A stretch of DNA of 64,000 bases from CAIWHR01 sp039931775 (lineage in GTDB: Bacteria > Pseudomonadota > Gammaproteobacteria > Burkholderiales > Casimicrobiaceae), in assembly GCA_039931775.1 (NCBI GenBank), contig JBDTRG010000171.1:16055-80054 (forward strand), read 5' to 3'. Position 1 is the stretch's first letter, and each line of letters begins with the position of its first letter. The notes below the pieces were generated by a model. It had not been told where the DNA came from and ran no database searches. It saw only the letters and a program-made list of their open reading frames with translations. Positions 15,904-24,578 of the stretch are shown here, piece after piece. The position numbers and the translations under genes were made by a program.

Positions 15904-17340
15904 TCAGTGCGGCGTCGTCCGTGCAATAGCGCGCTCGGCGTCCGGCGAACTGGGCAGCGACGCGAGTTCGGCCAGCGTGATCGGCTTGACCGGCCAGCGC
16001 AGCCGGAAATAGCCGGCGGTTTCCGGGGAAATCCTGCATTCGCGCGCAACCATCTCCGTCACGGTGATGCCGCAGAAGCGTCCCTGGCACGGCCCCATGC
16101 CGCAACGCGAAAACGCCTTGACCTGGTTCGGTCCGGACGCGCCCGATCGCACGGCGTCGACGACCTGCGCCGCGGTGACGTTCTCGCAGCGACAGACGAC
16201 GGTATCGCCGCGTGGGATCCGGAACGCGTCGGCGGGACGGCGCAACGCGTCCAGAAACGCCGCGCCGCGCAGCGCGCGCCGCAACGCGGCACGCGGCTTC
16301 TCGGCCGCGGTGTCGCGCGCTTTCGCGTCGATGCGGCCGAGCGCGTTGGCCACCGCGAGTGCCGCGAGTTCGCCGCGCGCTTCCGCCGCTTCCGAGCCGG
16401 CGACACCCGCGGCGTCCCCGGCGAAGAACACATCCGGCAGCGTGCTTCCTCCCCACGCGTCGACAACCGGCTCGAACGAGGCGCGCGCATCATTCCAGCG
16501 ATGCGCGCAGCCGAGCGCCGTCCCGAGGTTGATGTCGGGGACCAGCCCCTGGTGCAGGAACAACAGATCCGCGGACACCTCGCCCGCGGTGCCGGCGGCG
16601 TCGAACTGGATGCTCTCCACCCGGTCCGGACCGCTCGCGCCGAGCGCGGTCACGTTGGCGATGACTCGAACCGCACGGCGCACCGCGCGCTCTTCGGCGA
16701 CGCGGCGCAGAAAATTCGGAGCGCGCGCGATGTCCCACGCACCCGGCAGGCAGCGCCAGCGCACCCCGCGCGGCGTCGTGTCGAACAACGCGACGAGCCC
16801 GATGCCGGTGTCGAGACACTGTGCGGCGAGCCTCCACAGCAGCGCTCCGTTGCCCGCGAGCACCACGCGGCTCGTCCGGCCGATCGCCGCGGTTTTCAAC
16901 AACACCTGCGCACCGGCGGCCGTCATGACGCCCGGCAGCGTACCACCCGGAATGGGAAACGGACGTTCGAGCGCGCCGGTCGCGATGATCACCGCGCGGG
17001 TAGATACGATGCGGCTGCTGCGTGCTCCTGGTGCGCCGTACACAACGCCGAGTTCGTACCGATCCGCGTTGCCCTTCCCCGCCGACCAGACAGTCGCATC
17101 GGGGACCCATGTCGCGCCCGACTGGCGAAAGACTTCGACGAGCGCCGCGTCGTGGATACTGCCTTTCGCGTCGCCCGGACGCACGTTGGTACCCGCGGTG
17201 GGTGGGCCGTAGATCTGTCCGCCGGGTGCGGCCTGCTCGTCGAAGAGCACCGTCGCCAGCGCGTGACGCGCCGCAACGGTCGCCGCCACGAGTCCCGCAG
17301 GCCCGGCGCCGATCACGGCGACGTCGTAGAGAGCCTTCAT
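15904..17340 (-). CDS. HcnB/OoxA-like NAD(P)/FAD oxidoreductase with [2Fe-2S] domain
   Basis: A 478-aa protein. The N-terminal FAD fold is YDVAVIGAGPAGLVAATVAARH, then GGQIYGPP. A second nucleotide-binding fold includes IIATGALERPFPIPGGTLPGVM and RVVLAGNGALLW. The FAD end is PDVFFAGDAAGVAG. The C-terminal BFD-like [2Fe-2S] domain has CRCENVTAAQVVDAV and CGMGPCQGRFCG, giving the CxC...Cx4C ligand set. This architecture is that of the HcnB, opine oxidase A and D-hydroxyproline dehydrogenase alpha subunits. The partner flavoenzyme gene ends 39 bp upstream. The small 2Fe-2S third subunit found in several relatives is not visible here. The true substrate is open. Confidence 0.85.
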   Translation of the reverse strand: MKALYDVAVIGAGPAGLVAATVAARHALATVLFDEQAAPGGQIYGPPTAGTNVRPGDAKGSIHDAALVEVFRQSGATWVPDATVWSAGKGNADRYELGVVYGAPGARSSRIVSTRAVIIATGALERPFPIPGGTLPGVMTAAGAQVLLKTAAIGRTSRVVLAGNGALLWRLAAQCLDTGIGLVALFDTTPRGVRWRCLPGAWDIARAPNFLRRVAEERAVRRAVRVIANVTALGASGPDRVESIQFDAAGTAGEVSADLLFLHQGLVPDINLGTALGCAHRWNDARASFEPVVDAWGGSTLPDVFFAGDAAGVAGSEAAEARGELAALAVANALGRIDAKARDTAAEKPRAALRRALRGAAFLDALRRPADAFRIPRGDTVVCRCENVTAAQVVDAVRSGASGPNQVKAFSRCGMGPCQGRFCGITVTEMVARECRISPETAGYFRLRWPVKPITLAELASLPSSPDAERAIARTTPH

Positions 17341-17379
17341 CGGCGGCCGTGCGGCGATCGCTTCATTCGCATGGGGCCA

Positions 17380-18501
17380 TCACGCAGCGAGGGCATCGAA
17401 GCGTCGCGCAACGAAAGGCCTGAGGGACTCGGGCAAACTTCCCGCGGCGACCGCCGGCGCCAACGCGTAGGCATGCACGGCTGCGAGCGTCACGCCGCTG
17501 TGACATGTGGCGACGAACGCCCCCGGGTGTTCAGCCGCCTGCTCGTAGATCGGAAAGCCGTCGGGCGTCATCACGCGCAACGCGGCCCATGCGCGAACGA
17601 CGCGCGCCGCGGCCAATGCCGGAAACACGCGCACCGCCCGCGCCGCCATCGCCGCGAGAATGTCAACGCCGAGCGACTCGTCGAACCCGCGTTCCTGGTG
17701 CGAGTCGCCGATGAGCACGGTGCCGTCGTCGGTCTGCCGGATCGTCGCGAGCGGCAACGCGAGAAATCGCGGCACCCGCTCGAGCACGATCACCTGGCCC
17801 TGGTTGGGCTGCACCGGTGCGGCAAGCCCGATCATCGGCGCGAGCGCCGCATTGCCGAGCCCCGCGGCGAGGACAATCTTCTCGGCGGCCACCGTTGCGC
17901 CCGCGGTCTCCAGCGCGAAGCCGCTCCCTCGTGGCGCGATGCGCGTCACCGCATGACCGGCACGATAGATGCCTCCTGCGCGCACCGTCGCCGCGTGCAA
18001 CGCGTGCAGCAGCCGCAGCGGATTGCAGTGCCCGTCGAGCGGACAGTACGTGCCTCCGGCGACATCGGCACCGAGGCCGGGAAGGCGCGACTTGAGATTC
18101 GCGCGGTCGAAGACCTCGATCGGGTAGCGCCTGAACCCCGGCTGCGCCTGCAGCGCCTCGAGCGCCGCGGCGCGTTGCGACAACTCCATGGCGGTCAGGC
18201 AGACGTGGATGCCGCCCGGCTGCGCCAGCGCGACGTCGATGCCGGTCTCGCGCAACAGCTCGCCGGCGAGACGCGGCCAGTCGCGCGCCGAGCGTTGCGT
18301 CCACGTCCCGTACGGTGCGAGGCCCATGCCCTTCCCCTGCACCCAGATCAAGCCGAAATTGCCGCGCGCCGCACGGTGCGCGATGTCCCCTTCGTCGAGC
18401 GTGACGAGCTTCGGCCCGAGCGCGCGCAATCCGAAGGCGAGCGCCGCTCCGACCAAGCCTCCGCCGATCACCGCGACGTCGAATGGCCCTGCCGCACTCA
18501 C
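17380..18501 (-). CDS. HcnC/OoxB-like FAD-dependent amine oxidoreductase (DAO family)
   Basis: 373 aa from a GTG at 18501 that overlaps the stop of the hydrolase gene (GTGA), so translation is coupled; the longer open frame is rejected. The N-terminus GPFDVAVIGGGLVGAALAFGL binds FAD, and a DAO-type body follows (RGNFGLIWVQGKGMG, GGTYCPLDGHCNPLRLLHAL, IVLAAGLGNAALAP). The C-terminal TPDGFPIYEQ and VATCHSGVTLAAVHAYALA are typical of glycine-, sarcosine- and opine-oxidase-like subunits. With the next gene it would form a membrane-associated or soluble dehydrogenase acting on a secondary amine such as D-hydroxyproline or an opine. Confidence 0.85.
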   Translation of the reverse strand: MSAAGPFDVAVIGGGLVGAALAFGLRALGPKLVTLDEGDIAHRAARGNFGLIWVQGKGMGLAPYGTWTQRSARDWPRLAGELLRETGIDVALAQPGGIHVCLTAMELSQRAAALEALQAQPGFRRYPIEVFDRANLKSRLPGLGADVAGGTYCPLDGHCNPLRLLHALHAATVRAGGIYRAGHAVTRIAPRGSGFALETAGATVAAEKIVLAAGLGNAALAPMIGLAAPVQPNQGQVIVLERVPRFLALPLATIRQTDDGTVLIGDSHQERGFDESLGVDILAAMAARAVRVFPALAAARVVRAWAALRVMTPDGFPIYEQAAEHPGAFVATCHSGVTLAAVHAYALAPAVAAGSLPESLRPFVARRFDALAA

Positions 18502-19079
18502 TTCACGCAGCCCACGAACCGCAGCACCGACGGGACCTCCGCGCCGAAATCCTCCCAGCCGTGGTCGCCGCCGCTGGCGACGTACTGGAAGGCGCCCGCG
18601 TAGAACGCCGCCGCCGCGCGCCAATCCAGGACTTCATCGCCGGTGCGCGCCAGCAGAAAGTAATGCTCGGGACGCGTGATCCGCGCGACCGCGAGCGCCG
18701 CGAGCTCGTCGAAATGCGCCGGCGTGACCTCGTACGCCTCGCCGGTGTACGGGTTGCGCTGGGGGCCGAAAAACGGCTTCAGGTCGACCCAGGGCCGGAC
18801 CGCCGGATTGATGACGACGGCACGCGCCGAATACTTTTCCGCGAGCCACGTCGCGTAATAGCCGCCGAGCGAGCTCCCGACGAAGGCGAGATTGCGTCCC
18901 GATGAAACCTCGGCGTCGACCCATGCGCAGACATCGCGCATCGCCTGCGCCGGTCGATGAACGAGCGCCGGGACGTGGAACGCGGGCGGTTCGGGCAGCG
19001 CCGCCGCGGCGCGCGCGAGCATTTGCCCCTTCACTGAATGCGGCGACGAGTTGAAGCCGTGCAGGTAGAAAATCGTAAT
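18498..19079 (-). CDS. YqiA/YcfP-type alpha/beta hydrolase with no standard start codon
   Basis: An esterase of the YqiA family. The nucleophile elbow is FVGSSLGGYYATWLAEKY, the acid region is ARTGDEVLDW and the catalytic-His region is SGGDHGWEDF. In the reading frame upstream of the first standard start (GTG at 19034) the DNA still encodes ITIFYLHGFNSSPHS, the expected N-terminal strand and oxyanion-hole segment of the family, preceded by ATT at 19079. Upstream of that, only repeat-derived Gly/Ala/Pro/Arg codons occur back to an in-frame TGA, with no ATG, GTG or TTG. Either ATT is used, or the original start was lost when a GC-rich repeat inserted, or translation begins at 19034 without the first strand. 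The stop overlaps the downstream flavoenzyme start (GTGA). Confidence 0.75.
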   Translation of the reverse strand: MTIFYLHGFNSSPHSVKGQMLARAAAALPEPPAFHVPALVHRPAQAMRDVCAWVDAEVSSGRNLAFVGSSLGGYYATWLAEKYSARAVVINPAVRPWVDLKPFFGPQRNPYTGEAYEVTPAHFDELAALAVARITRPEHYFLLARTGDEVLDWRAAAAFYAGAFQYVASGGDHGWEDFGAEVPSVLRFVGCVK

Positions 19080-19085
19080 AGCGCT

Positions 19086-19176
19086 CCCCCCGAAGCGGCG
19101 CTGCGCGCCGCCTCCCCCCAGGGGGCGAGCGCCTTGGGGCGGCCCGGCGGCGCTTTGCCCCCCCCGAAGCGGCGCT
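19086..19176. repeat. GC-rich intergenic repeat element
   Basis: The 17-bp sequence CCCCCCGAAGCGGCGCT occurs directly repeated at 19086-19102 and 19160-19176. Between the copies is an almost pure G/C stretch with internal complementarity (CTCCCCCCAGGGGGCGAG). It lies between mpl and the YqiA-like gene, right at the expected start of the latter. Similar C-run/GAAGCGGCG elements are familiar from intergenic regions of Burkholderiales genomes; copy number here cannot be judged from one window. Confidence 0.65.
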
Positions 19177-19182
19177 CATCCG

Positions 19183-20571
19183 TCATCGCGGCGACGAGAG
19201 TCGCGCAAGGAGCTTTCCGTGGATGCCGCCAAAGCCGCCGTTGCTCATCACGAGCACGTGGTCACCGGCACGCGCCTGCGCCGCGATCGCCTCGACCAGC
19301 GTGGCGAGGTTGTCGTACACGGTGGCCTTTGCGCCGAGCGGCGCCATTGCGCCGGCGACGTCCCATCCGAGGTTCGACGCGTAGCAGAATGTCCGGTCCG
19401 CGCCGGACAGGCTCGCCGGCAGCGCGTCCTTCATCGCGCCGACCTTCATCGTGTTCGTTCGCGGCTCCAGCACCGCAATGATCCGGGCGCGTCCGACCTC
19501 GCGGCGCAGCCCGGCGATCGTCGTCGCGATCGCCGTCGGATGGTGCGCGAAATCATCGTAGACGGTGATCCCGTCGGCGATGCCAACCACTTCGAGCCGG
19601 CGCTTGATGCCGCGAAATTGCGCGAGCGCCGCGATCCCTGCATCGAGGGTGACGCCGACGTGCCGCGCCGCCGCAAGTGCGGCGAGCGCGTTCATGCGAT
19701 TGTGGCGCCCCAACTGCGGTCGATCGCCCGGCCAGCGCAGCGCGCCGATCGACACGCCGCCCGACGTTACCGCGCCGTCGTCGCCGATTCGCCACAGTGG
19801 CTGCTGGCTGCCATCGGGCGCGGCGAACCCGGCGCCAGCGATTCGCTCGACCTCGGACCAGGAGCCGCGCGCGAGCACGCGGGCAACGCTTGCCTCTTCT
19901 GCATTCACGATCAGGCGCCCGGTGCGAGGCACGGTGCGGACGAGGTGATGGAACTGCGTCTCGATGGCCGCCAGATCCGCGAAGATGTCGGCGTGGTCGT
20001 ATTCGAGGTTGTTGACGATCGCGGTGCGCGGCCGGTAATGGACGAATTTCGAGCGCTTGTCGAAGAACGCGGTGTCGTATTCGTCGGCCTCGATCACGAA
20101 GAACGAGCTGTCCGACAGTCGCGCCGAAACGGCGAAATTCTCCGGCACGCCGCCGATCAGGAAGCCGGGACCATAGCCGGCGTGCTCGAGGATCCACGCG
20201 AGCATGGACGCCGTCGTCGTCTTGCCGTGCGTACCGGCCACGGCGAGCACCCACCGGCCTGCCAGCACGTTCTCGTAGAGCCACTGCGGCCCCGACGTAT
20301 AGGCGAGGCCCGCATCGAGAATCGCCTCCATCAGCGGATTGCCGCGCGTGATCACGTTTCCGATGATGAACACCTCGGCGTCCTTTGCCACCCCCTCCAG
20401 CTGCGCCGGGTCGTAGTCCTCGGTCAACCCGATGCCGAGCGCTTTCAGTTGCGTGCTCATCGGCGGATAGACGTTGGCATCGCAACCGGTAACGCGATGC
20501 CCGGCGGTGCGCGCGATCGCCGCGAGCCCGCCCATGAACGTTCCGCAGATGCCGAGGATGTGCAGATGCAT
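19183..20571 (-). CDS. mpl: UDP-N-acetylmuramate:L-alanyl-gamma-D-glutamyl-meso-diaminopimelate ligase
   Basis: 462 aa from the ATG at 20571 (MHLHILGICGTFMGGLAAIA); the upstream extension of 82 codons is arginine-rich and non-coding. The Mur-ligase signature is complete: GICGTFMGG at the UDP-binding N-terminus, the P-loop AVAGTHGKTTTASMLAWIL, the NFAVSARLSDSSFFVIEADEYDTAFFDKRSKF segment and the C-terminal YDDFAHHPTAIATTIAGLR. It reattaches recycled murein tripeptide to UDP-MurNAc in the cytoplasm. It is an unremarkable recycling enzyme; the neighbouring genes are unrelated in function. Confidence 0.95.
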   Translation of the reverse strand: MHLHILGICGTFMGGLAAIARTAGHRVTGCDANVYPPMSTQLKALGIGLTEDYDPAQLEGVAKDAEVFIIGNVITRGNPLMEAILDAGLAYTSGPQWLYENVLAGRWVLAVAGTHGKTTTASMLAWILEHAGYGPGFLIGGVPENFAVSARLSDSSFFVIEADEYDTAFFDKRSKFVHYRPRTAIVNNLEYDHADIFADLAAIETQFHHLVRTVPRTGRLIVNAEEASVARVLARGSWSEVERIAGAGFAAPDGSQQPLWRIGDDGAVTSGGVSIGALRWPGDRPQLGRHNRMNALAALAAARHVGVTLDAGIAALAQFRGIKRRLEVVGIADGITVYDDFAHHPTAIATTIAGLRREVGRARIIAVLEPRTNTMKVGAMKDALPASLSGADRTFCYASNLGWDVAGAMAPLGAKATVYDNLATLVEAIAAQARAGDHVLVMSNGGFGGIHGKLLARLSSPR

Positions 20572-20612
20572 GGTGGCGTGGTGGTCGGAATGGGGTTCCC
20601 GCAAGCGAGGCG

Positions 20613-21854
20613 TCAGGCCCTGCCGGCAGCGAGCGGGCGCGCGGTCTGGCTGCGCCAACCCCAGTAGAACCAGACGAGCGTAGCGATATTGGCCACGAGC
20701 GCGATGGCGAACGCGAGCTTCAACCCGCCGCGGGTGTCGTAACCCAGGCCGACGCGCGCCGCGTCGACAACGAGCCCGATGCCCCATTGGGCGGCGAAGC
20801 TGCCGGAGAACATGCAAAGGTTGACCGCGGTGTTCGCGCGCCCGGTGATGTCCTTCGCGAAGCCGTCATTCAGGACGGTGAAGGACAGCACATTGACCGC
20901 AGCGCCGAATCCGTAGAGCGCCCACCACAGATAGGATCCCGGCAGGCCGGCGATTATCGCGGCGAACGCAGCGGCGTTGAGCGTGAATCCGGTCGCGAAC
21001 AGGTGCTGCGCGTGGATGCCGCGGCGCACGAGCCGGGTGGCGAATAGGCCGATCAAGACGTAGCCGACGAGCACGGTGACGCCCTGCACGAGCAGGTGGC
21101 GTGCCGCGCCCGCGCGGTCGTAGCCGTCGACTTCGATCAGCCACGGCACGGCCCACAACCCCTGGACGGCCATGAACGTGCCCATGCCGACCGCGCCCAG
21201 CGGGACCAGCCACCAGAAGCGCGGGTGGACGAACACGCTCTTGACGCCGGCAAACTGAGCGGCGAACCCTGTCGTGTGCGCGTGTTTCGGCGTGTCGGGC
21301 ACCTTGAACCAGATCCACGCGGCCGCCGCGTAGGTGATCAACGCGAGCGCCACGAAAATCGCCCGCCACTCGGCGAAACGCAACGCGAATTCGAGCGGCG
21401 TCGTCGCGGCCAGCGCACCCAGTCCACCTGCCACCATCATCCACCCGGACAAGGACGCCTGCTTCTCGACCGGATACCAGGTGGCGATCGCCTTCAGCGG
21501 CGACATCAGGCACGCCGCGCACCCCGCTCCAATGAGGGCGCGCGCCGCCATGAGTCCCGGCACGCCGTCCGCGAACGAGAAGAGCAGCGCACCGGTGCCG
21601 GCGATTGCCAGAAACACCGGCTCGACGCGCCGGGGGCCGTAGCGGTCGAGCAGCATCCCGGCAGGTATCTGCACCGCCGCGAACGCGACGAAATAGGCGC
21701 TCGTCAGGAGCCCGAGCGAGGCCGGCAAGAGCGCGAGCTCGCGGGTCAGCTCCGGCGAGATGACGGCGTTGACCGTGCGGAAGAGATACGACAGCAGATA
21801 GCCTGTCGCGAACGCGAAATACACGCGCAGGAAGGGCATCGCGGGCGAGGACAT
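20613..21854 (-). CDS. Major facilitator superfamily transporter
   Basis: A 413-aa protein with 12 predicted hydrophobic helices. MFS loop signatures are present: QIPAGMLLDRYGPRRVEPV in the 2-3 loop and the weaker equivalent around FATRLVRRGIHAQ in the second half. The N-terminus FLRVYFAFATGYLLSYLFRTVNAVISPEL is typical of an MFS subgroup often found beside cell-wall recycling and core genes in betaproteobacteria. The substrate is not predictable. It ends 41 bp before mpl on the same strand, so co-transcription is possible. Confidence 0.88.
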   Translation of the reverse strand: MSSPAMPFLRVYFAFATGYLLSYLFRTVNAVISPELTRELALLPASLGLLTSAYFVAFAAVQIPAGMLLDRYGPRRVEPVFLAIAGTGALLFSFADGVPGLMAARALIGAGCAACLMSPLKAIATWYPVEKQASLSGWMMVAGGLGALAATTPLEFALRFAEWRAIFVALALITYAAAAWIWFKVPDTPKHAHTTGFAAQFAGVKSVFVHPRFWWLVPLGAVGMGTFMAVQGLWAVPWLIEVDGYDRAGAARHLLVQGVTVLVGYVLIGLFATRLVRRGIHAQHLFATGFTLNAAAFAAIIAGLPGSYLWWALYGFGAAVNVLSFTVLNDGFAKDITGRANTAVNLCMFSGSFAAQWGIGLVVDAARVGLGYDTRGGLKLAFAIALVANIATLVWFYWGWRSQTARPLAAGRA

Positions 21855-21881
21855 GGATCGGCGTTGCGGCGCGGGCGGCGC

Positions 21882-22247
21882 TCAGCTGCGGAAGATGAAA
21901 TAGACGGCGCCCATCAGGCAGAGCCCGGCCCACAGGTAGTCGAGCTTGATCGGCTGATCCATGTACATCACGGCGAACGGGACGAACACCGACAGCGTGA
22001 TCACTTCCTGCAGGATCTTGAGCTGCGCCAGCGACAGCACGGTGTACCCGACGCGATTCGCGGGCACCTGCAGCAGATACTCGAACAGCGCGATCCCCCA
22101 CGAGATCAGCGCGGCGGCCCACCAGGGACTGCCCTGCAGATGCTTCAGGTGTCCGTACCACGCGACCGTCATGAAGAGATTTGAGCACGCCAGCAATAAC
22201 ACGCACGCCAGCACCGGGGACGCGCTCGCGGAAGCGAAGAGGTTCAT
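21882..22247 (-). CDS. DUF486 / DMT-family small membrane protein
   Basis: 121 aa from the ATG at 22247. Four membrane helices are predicted: VLACVLLLACSNLFMTVAWY, WWAAALISWGIALFEYLLQV, LKILQEVITLSVFVPFAVMY and LDYLWAGLCLMGAVYFIF. The motifs FMTVAWYGHLK, SWGIALFEYLLQVPANR and QLKILQEVITLSVF are those of DUF486 proteins, a short relative of the drug/metabolite transporter family whose transport role is untested. It starts upstream of and reads towards the MFS gene, 27 bp away. Confidence 0.88.
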   Translation of the reverse strand: MNLFASASASPVLACVLLLACSNLFMTVAWYGHLKHLQGSPWWAAALISWGIALFEYLLQVPANRVGYTVLSLAQLKILQEVITLSVFVPFAVMYMDQPIKLDYLWAGLCLMGAVYFIFRS

Positions 22248-22376
22248 GGGAGACGTCAAAGGGTGATCGCGGTCGGCCGACGCCGAATGCATGACGCCAT
22301 TATCGCCGATGGCCGGAGCATGCGGCGGCGCAACGTGCCATCGCGCGACAGGCCGGCGATCGACGTACGGCCCGGC

Positions 22377-23195
22377 TCACGCAACGCGGGCGCGGAACCG
22401 CGTCCCCGGCGGAAAGCGCAGTTCGAATCCTTCGGCCAATACGTCGAGAAGCTCATCGTCGCTCGACAGCGTTCGGCAGGTCACGTCGTCGCCGCGATGT
22501 TCGCAGTATTCGCGATTGCGAAGCACACGGTGCACGTCGGGCGCAATTCGCTGGACGATCGGCACCTGCACAAAGCGAGATTCCGGATGCGTCGACGTGT
22601 AATGGTTGGCCATTTCGTAATCGGCCGGGGTGTGCGGTTCGAGCGTGAACGCGTAGAGGTCGTTCCATGCCTTCGTGCAGCGCGACTGCAGCACGTTCCC
22701 ACCGGGTTCGGAGACGATGCGATAGCTCCACCCGTACTGGCGCGATTCGATGCCCTCGCCGAACGGCACCGGCAACAGCAGGCCATGGGCGCCGAAGCCG
22801 ACGTCGGCGAGCAGGGGCCCGCCGTCGACGTCGACCCGCAAAGTCATGTGCGTTCGCGGCAGCACGTCCTTGGTCCCGAAGCGGATCCGCGCGGCGAGTG
22901 TCGTCACCACGAACCCCAGCGTCTGCAGCGCCGTCGCGAACAGCCGGTTTTGCTCGAAGCAGTAACCGCCGCGCCGGCCGTGGACAAGCTTCGCAACGAG
23001 ACTCGGCAAATCGAGCCGGATCGGTACACCGAGGTGGATGTCGAGGTTCTCGAACGGAATGTGCGTCGCGTGCGCGAAATGCAACGCGTCGAGCGTCGCG
23101 CGGGTAGGCGCGAGATTGCCGGAATACCCGATGCGTTCAAGATACGCGTCGCGATCGAGCGCTGCCGGTTCGGGCATGCCGGACCGGTCAGGCAT
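22377..23195 (-). CDS. nat: Arylamine N-acetyltransferase
   Basis: A NAT-family enzyme with an intact catalytic triad: Cys in HGRRGGYCFEQNRLFATAL, His in VLPRTHMTLRVDVDGG and Asp in PLLADVGFGAHG. The N-terminal DRDAYLERIGYSG and HIPFENLDIHLG are also family hallmarks. It transfers acetyl from acetyl-CoA to arylamines or hydrazines. Several starts are possible: a TTG at 23210 and ATGs at 23195 and 23177, none with a strong ribosome site; 23195 gives 272 aa. It is divergent from the GFA-family gene. Confidence 0.92.
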   Translation of the reverse strand: MPDRSGMPEPAALDRDAYLERIGYSGNLAPTRATLDALHFAHATHIPFENLDIHLGVPIRLDLPSLVAKLVHGRRGGYCFEQNRLFATALQTLGFVVTTLAARIRFGTKDVLPRTHMTLRVDVDGGPLLADVGFGAHGLLLPVPFGEGIESRQYGWSYRIVSEPGGNVLQSRCTKAWNDLYAFTLEPHTPADYEMANHYTSTHPESRFVQVPIVQRIAPDVHRVLRNREYCEHRGDDVTCRTLSSDDELLDVLAEGFELRFPPGTRFRARVA

Positions 23196-23290
23196 CGCGG
23201 TGCGTCCCAATGCCGCACGTCACAGGCCCGCGCCATCCCCCGCTACGCGTTGCGGGTAACATCGATCTTTCGTCCGCAAAGGAGGACACG

Positions 23291-23782
23291 ATGAAGCTCG
23301 AAGGTTCCTGTCACTGCGGCGCGGTCGGATTCTCGGTCGATTCGCAGACACCGTATCCGTTCATGCGCTGCTACTGCTCGATTTGCAGGAAAACAGCGGG
23401 CGGCGCCGGCTACGCGATCAACATCATGGGCACGGCGAAATCGCTCAGGGTCCGCGGCAAGAAGTTCGTCACCGTCTTTCGCGCGCGCGTTCGGGAGGAG
23501 GGGTCGGCACGCACCACACGGTCGCCGGGCCGCCGGCACTTCTGCTCGAAGTGCGGCAGCGCGCTGTGGGCGTGGGACCCCCGATGGCCGGAGTTCGTCT
23601 ATCCGTTCGCCTCCGCGATGGACACCAAGCTCCCGAAGCCGCCCGAGGAAGTGGAGATCATGCTCGACTACGCCGCGCCGTGGTCCGATATTCCAAGCGG
23701 GCCGACGCACACGCATTTTCGCGAGTTTCCTACCGAAGGAATCGCCGACTGGCATGCGAAGCGCGGACTTGCCGTCAAGTAG
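23291..23782 (+). CDS. GFA-family (glutathione-dependent formaldehyde-activating type) zinc protein
   Basis: 163 aa from the ATG at 23291, with GGAGGA upstream. The zinc-ligand cysteines are in the expected places: GSCHCGAV, RCYCSICRKTAGG and HFCSKCGSALW. PSGPTHTHFREFPTEGIADWH at the C-terminus is also typical. Family members were named after the formaldehyde/glutathione adduct enzyme Gfa, but most are of unknown function, so formaldehyde metabolism should not be assumed; no other formaldehyde gene is nearby. Confidence 0.9.
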   Translation: MKLEGSCHCGAVGFSVDSQTPYPFMRCYCSICRKTAGGAGYAINIMGTAKSLRVRGKKFVTVFRARVREEGSARTTRSPGRRHFCSKCGSALWAWDPRWPEFVYPFASAMDTKLPKPPEEVEIMLDYAAPWSDIPSGPTHTHFREFPTEGIADWHAKRGLAVK

Positions 23783-23896
23783 CCGTGCGCCGCGACGCGA
23801 CCGGCGCCGCCGAGAATCGGGTGGCATGTCCGGACCGAGGCGGCCACACATGAATTTCTCCGACCCGGACGCGGGCCGGAGAGACGGGTGCAAACG

Positions 23897-24139
23897 TCAG
23901 CGGCTTGGGACGGGGCCCTGCCCGGCACGGATCCGGTCGGTTTGCATGTCTGTCTTAGCGTTCGGATTGTCGCTCGTATTCGCGACCGGCTCCTTCGCCG
24001 GCAGGTGGCTGCCCGTCCGATAGGTCTTGTCATCCTTCGAAGCGGCGGCGGCGTCCGACGTCGAGCGCGAATCCGGCGTCGCGCAACCGGCAACCAGGAA
24101 TGCCGCAACCGCGGCGACCAGCAGGCCGTTTCGACCCAT
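23897..24139 (-). CDS. Small lipoprotein
   Basis: An 80-aa protein. The signal peptide GLLVAAVAAFLVAGC ends in a clear lipobox (VAGC), with Cys about residue 19 as the lipid site. The mature part is short, hydrophilic and probably disordered (DSRSTSDAAAASKDDKTYR). No family is recognised. It resembles the many tiny betaproteobacterial lipoproteins that carry a KTYRTGSHLP(A/V)KE motif near the C-terminus. Expression is presumably independent. Confidence 0.75.
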   Translation of the reverse strand: MGRNGLLVAAVAAFLVAGCATPDSRSTSDAAAASKDDKTYRTGSHLPAKEPVANTSDNPNAKTDMQTDRIRAGQGPVPSR

Positions 24140-24277
24140 TTAAATCACCCCGTCATCATCGTTCCGCCGTAGCGGCAAGCCGTGAGTTTACCCGACCTCG
24201 CGTCGCCGGTGCACCCCGGATCTCCCGACAGGAGCGCCGAAATCCGGGGATGCGCGCGTGGGTCATTCCGCGTGCGG

Positions 24278-24493
24278 CTATCGAATCCAGCCCAGCGCGC
24301 GCAACAGCGACGATCCGCCGGCCCATAGCGCAGTGGCGACGACCATGCCGATCACGGCGGCGAGGATTGCGCCGACCACACCGTCGACGCCGAACGCCGC
24401 GACCAGCATCCAGGCGGCGAATCCGCCGGCGATGCCGCACAGGACGATGCCGAGGATGCTGCCGAAAACCGAACCGCGCTCGCGATTTGCCAT
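24278..24493 (-). CDS. Small membrane protein of unknown function
   Basis: 71 aa from the ATG at 24493. Two glycine-rich membrane helices are visible: VFGSILGIVLCGIAGGFAAW and VVGAILAAVIGMVVATALWA. The glycine zipper-like spacing and size recall GlsB/YeaQ-type stress membrane proteins, but the match is only general. The longer open frame from 24574 would run almost to the TetR stop and is not favoured. Confidence 0.6.
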   Translation of the reverse strand: MANRERGSVFGSILGIVLCGIAGGFAAWMLVAAFGVDGVVGAILAAVIGMVVATALWAGGSSLLRALGWIR

Positions 24494-24578
24494 GGGATGC
24501 CGATGGGGCGAAAGGAGCGTCGATGGTACTTCGAGTTGCGTCCCCCTCCAATCCAAATCGGCGGCGTCCGGCATGGCG

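Noticed and set aside
15721..18603. A 960-codon plus-strand open frame
   Set aside because: It lies opposite the two flavoenzyme genes, whose domains and motifs are complete, and has Arg-rich low-information sequence.
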